From: Bacillota bacterium
Lineage (GTDB): Bacteria; Bacillota; Clostridia; Christensenellales; SZUA-584
Direction of reading: 5' to 3'
Assembly (NCBI GenBank): GCA_023399095.1
Contig: JAEWQS010000061.1
Coordinates: 1-13,525 of the forward strand
DNA length: 13,525 nucleotides
Shown here: piece by piece, positions 13,119-13,525 of the stretch
How the letters are laid out: each line of letters starts with the position of its first letter
Position numbering within the stretch: position 1 is the first letter of the stretch
Position numbers and translations under genes: made by a program
The notes under the pieces: generated by a model
The model's input: only the letters and a program-made list of their open reading frames with translations
The model's database searches: none
Told to the model about the DNA's origin: nothing

Positions 13119-13525
13119 ATGACGAGTATTGAGGGCACCGTGCTCGAAATCAATTTCCGAAATGACGAGAACGGCTGGACGGTGATGTCGCTGGATTTCA
13201 GAGGTGACTTGACCACAGCAGTCGGCTGCCTGCCGCACATCCACGAGGGTGAGTTTGTGCGGCTATTCGGCGCGTGGACGGAGCACCGGCTTTACGGCCG
13301 CCAATTTTCCGTCAAGTCGGTGGAAACGCGGCTGCCCAACACAGCGGAATCCATACGCATGTTTTTGGCAAGCGGCCTTATCAAAGGCGTGGGAGACGCG
13401 CTTGCGGGTCGTATTGTGGACGCTTTCGGCGAGAGCACTTTTGACATCATCGAGAACAGCCCAGAACTGCTGGCCGAGGTGAGAGGCGTGAGCAAAAAGC
13501 TCGCGATGGCGATATCCGAAAGCTT
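13119..13525 (+). CDS. recD2: RecD2-like ATP-dependent DNA helicase, N-terminal part
   Basis: The frame is open from ATG at 13119 to the right edge (135 complete codons); the helicase motor is outside the window. Seen: an OB-like N-terminal domain at about 1-72 (SIEGTVLEINFRNDENGWTVMSLD, later GEFVRLFGAWTEHRLYGRQFSV), then tandem helix-hairpin-helix DNA-binding segments (GLIKGVGDALAGRIVDAFG at 86-104 and LLAEVRGVSKKLAMAI at 117-132). This order is characteristic of RecD2/TraA-type SF1B helicases, which unwind DNA 5' to 3' and act in repair without RecBC. The full protein is usually 700-750 residues. GAGGG (13111-13115) is only three bases before the ATG, so initiation may be modest; a nearby upstream ATG at 13098 hits a stop after four codons. 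Confidence 0.92.
   Translation, partial: MTSIEGTVLEINFRNDENGWTVMSLDFRGDLTTAVGCLPHIHEGEFVRLFGAWTEHRLYGRQFSVKSVETRLPNTAESIRMFLASGLIKGVGDALAGRIVDAFGESTFDIIENSPELLAEVRGVSKKLAMAISES

Noticed and set aside
12927..13244. 105-codon minus-strand frame upstream of and into recD2
   Set aside because: It overlaps the recD2 promoter and N-terminal coding region, has no ribosome site and no recognisable motif.
1..13525. CRISPR array, tRNA/rRNA genes, insertion sequences, phage att sites
   Set aside because: No regularly spaced repeats, no cloverleaf-like sequence with a conserved T-arm, no transposase or integrase frame and no long flanking direct repeats were seen on either strand.

Overview
The window looks like chromosomal DNA of a low-to-moderate GC Firmicute of the class Clostridia. 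The reasons are strong AGGAGG-type ribosome sites, TTG starts in tightly packed operons, a SAM-I (S-box) riboswitch on metK, a VanR/VanS-style two-component pair, an HxlR regulator and a RecD2-type helicase. The genus cannot be fixed from the sequence. I see no rRNA, tRNA, CRISPR array, transposase or phage gene.

Layout. (1) 1-2275, housekeeping and small genes: the 5' part of a QueG-like iron-sulfur protein runs off the left edge (minus). A small lipoprotein (plus) converges on, and overlaps by 12 bp, a TtcA-like tRNA thiolation enzyme (minus). That enzyme is divergently transcribed from a small COG2426-type membrane protein (plus), with interleaved promoters. (2) 2311-3718: a complete S-box unit with promoter, SAM-I aptamer, antiterminator/terminator switch, metK and a strong terminator. 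(3) 3845-10225: a compact same-strand run encoding a membrane-fusion adaptor, a MacB-type ATPase, a MacB-type permease, an OmpR/VanR-family response regulator, a histidine kinase and a PhzF-family enzyme. The first five form a plausible efflux module with its own sensor pair; PhzF may only be a passenger. (4) 10326-11357 (minus): a small nitroreductase and an HxlR-family regulator. A 28-bp dyad overlaps the nitroreductase promoter, and a related sequence lies at the regulator's own promoter, which suggests a redox/electrophile-responsive pair. (5) 11481-12902 (minus): an OFA-family MFS transporter with a terminator and a hairpin-rich leader. (6) 13082 to the right edge: promoter and N-terminal third or less of a RecD2-like helicase.

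metK and recD2 are neighbours in many Clostridia (from memory), so the 9.5 kb of transport, sensing and redox genes between them reads as an accessory block inserted in a conserved housekeeping neighbourhood. The less ordinary signals are regulatory: the HxlR dyad shared between two promoters, the two-hairpin leader of the transporter, and phased TTAA repeats before the efflux operon. I did not find a clearly new multi-gene system; every sizeable gene falls into a recognisable family except the small lipoprotein.
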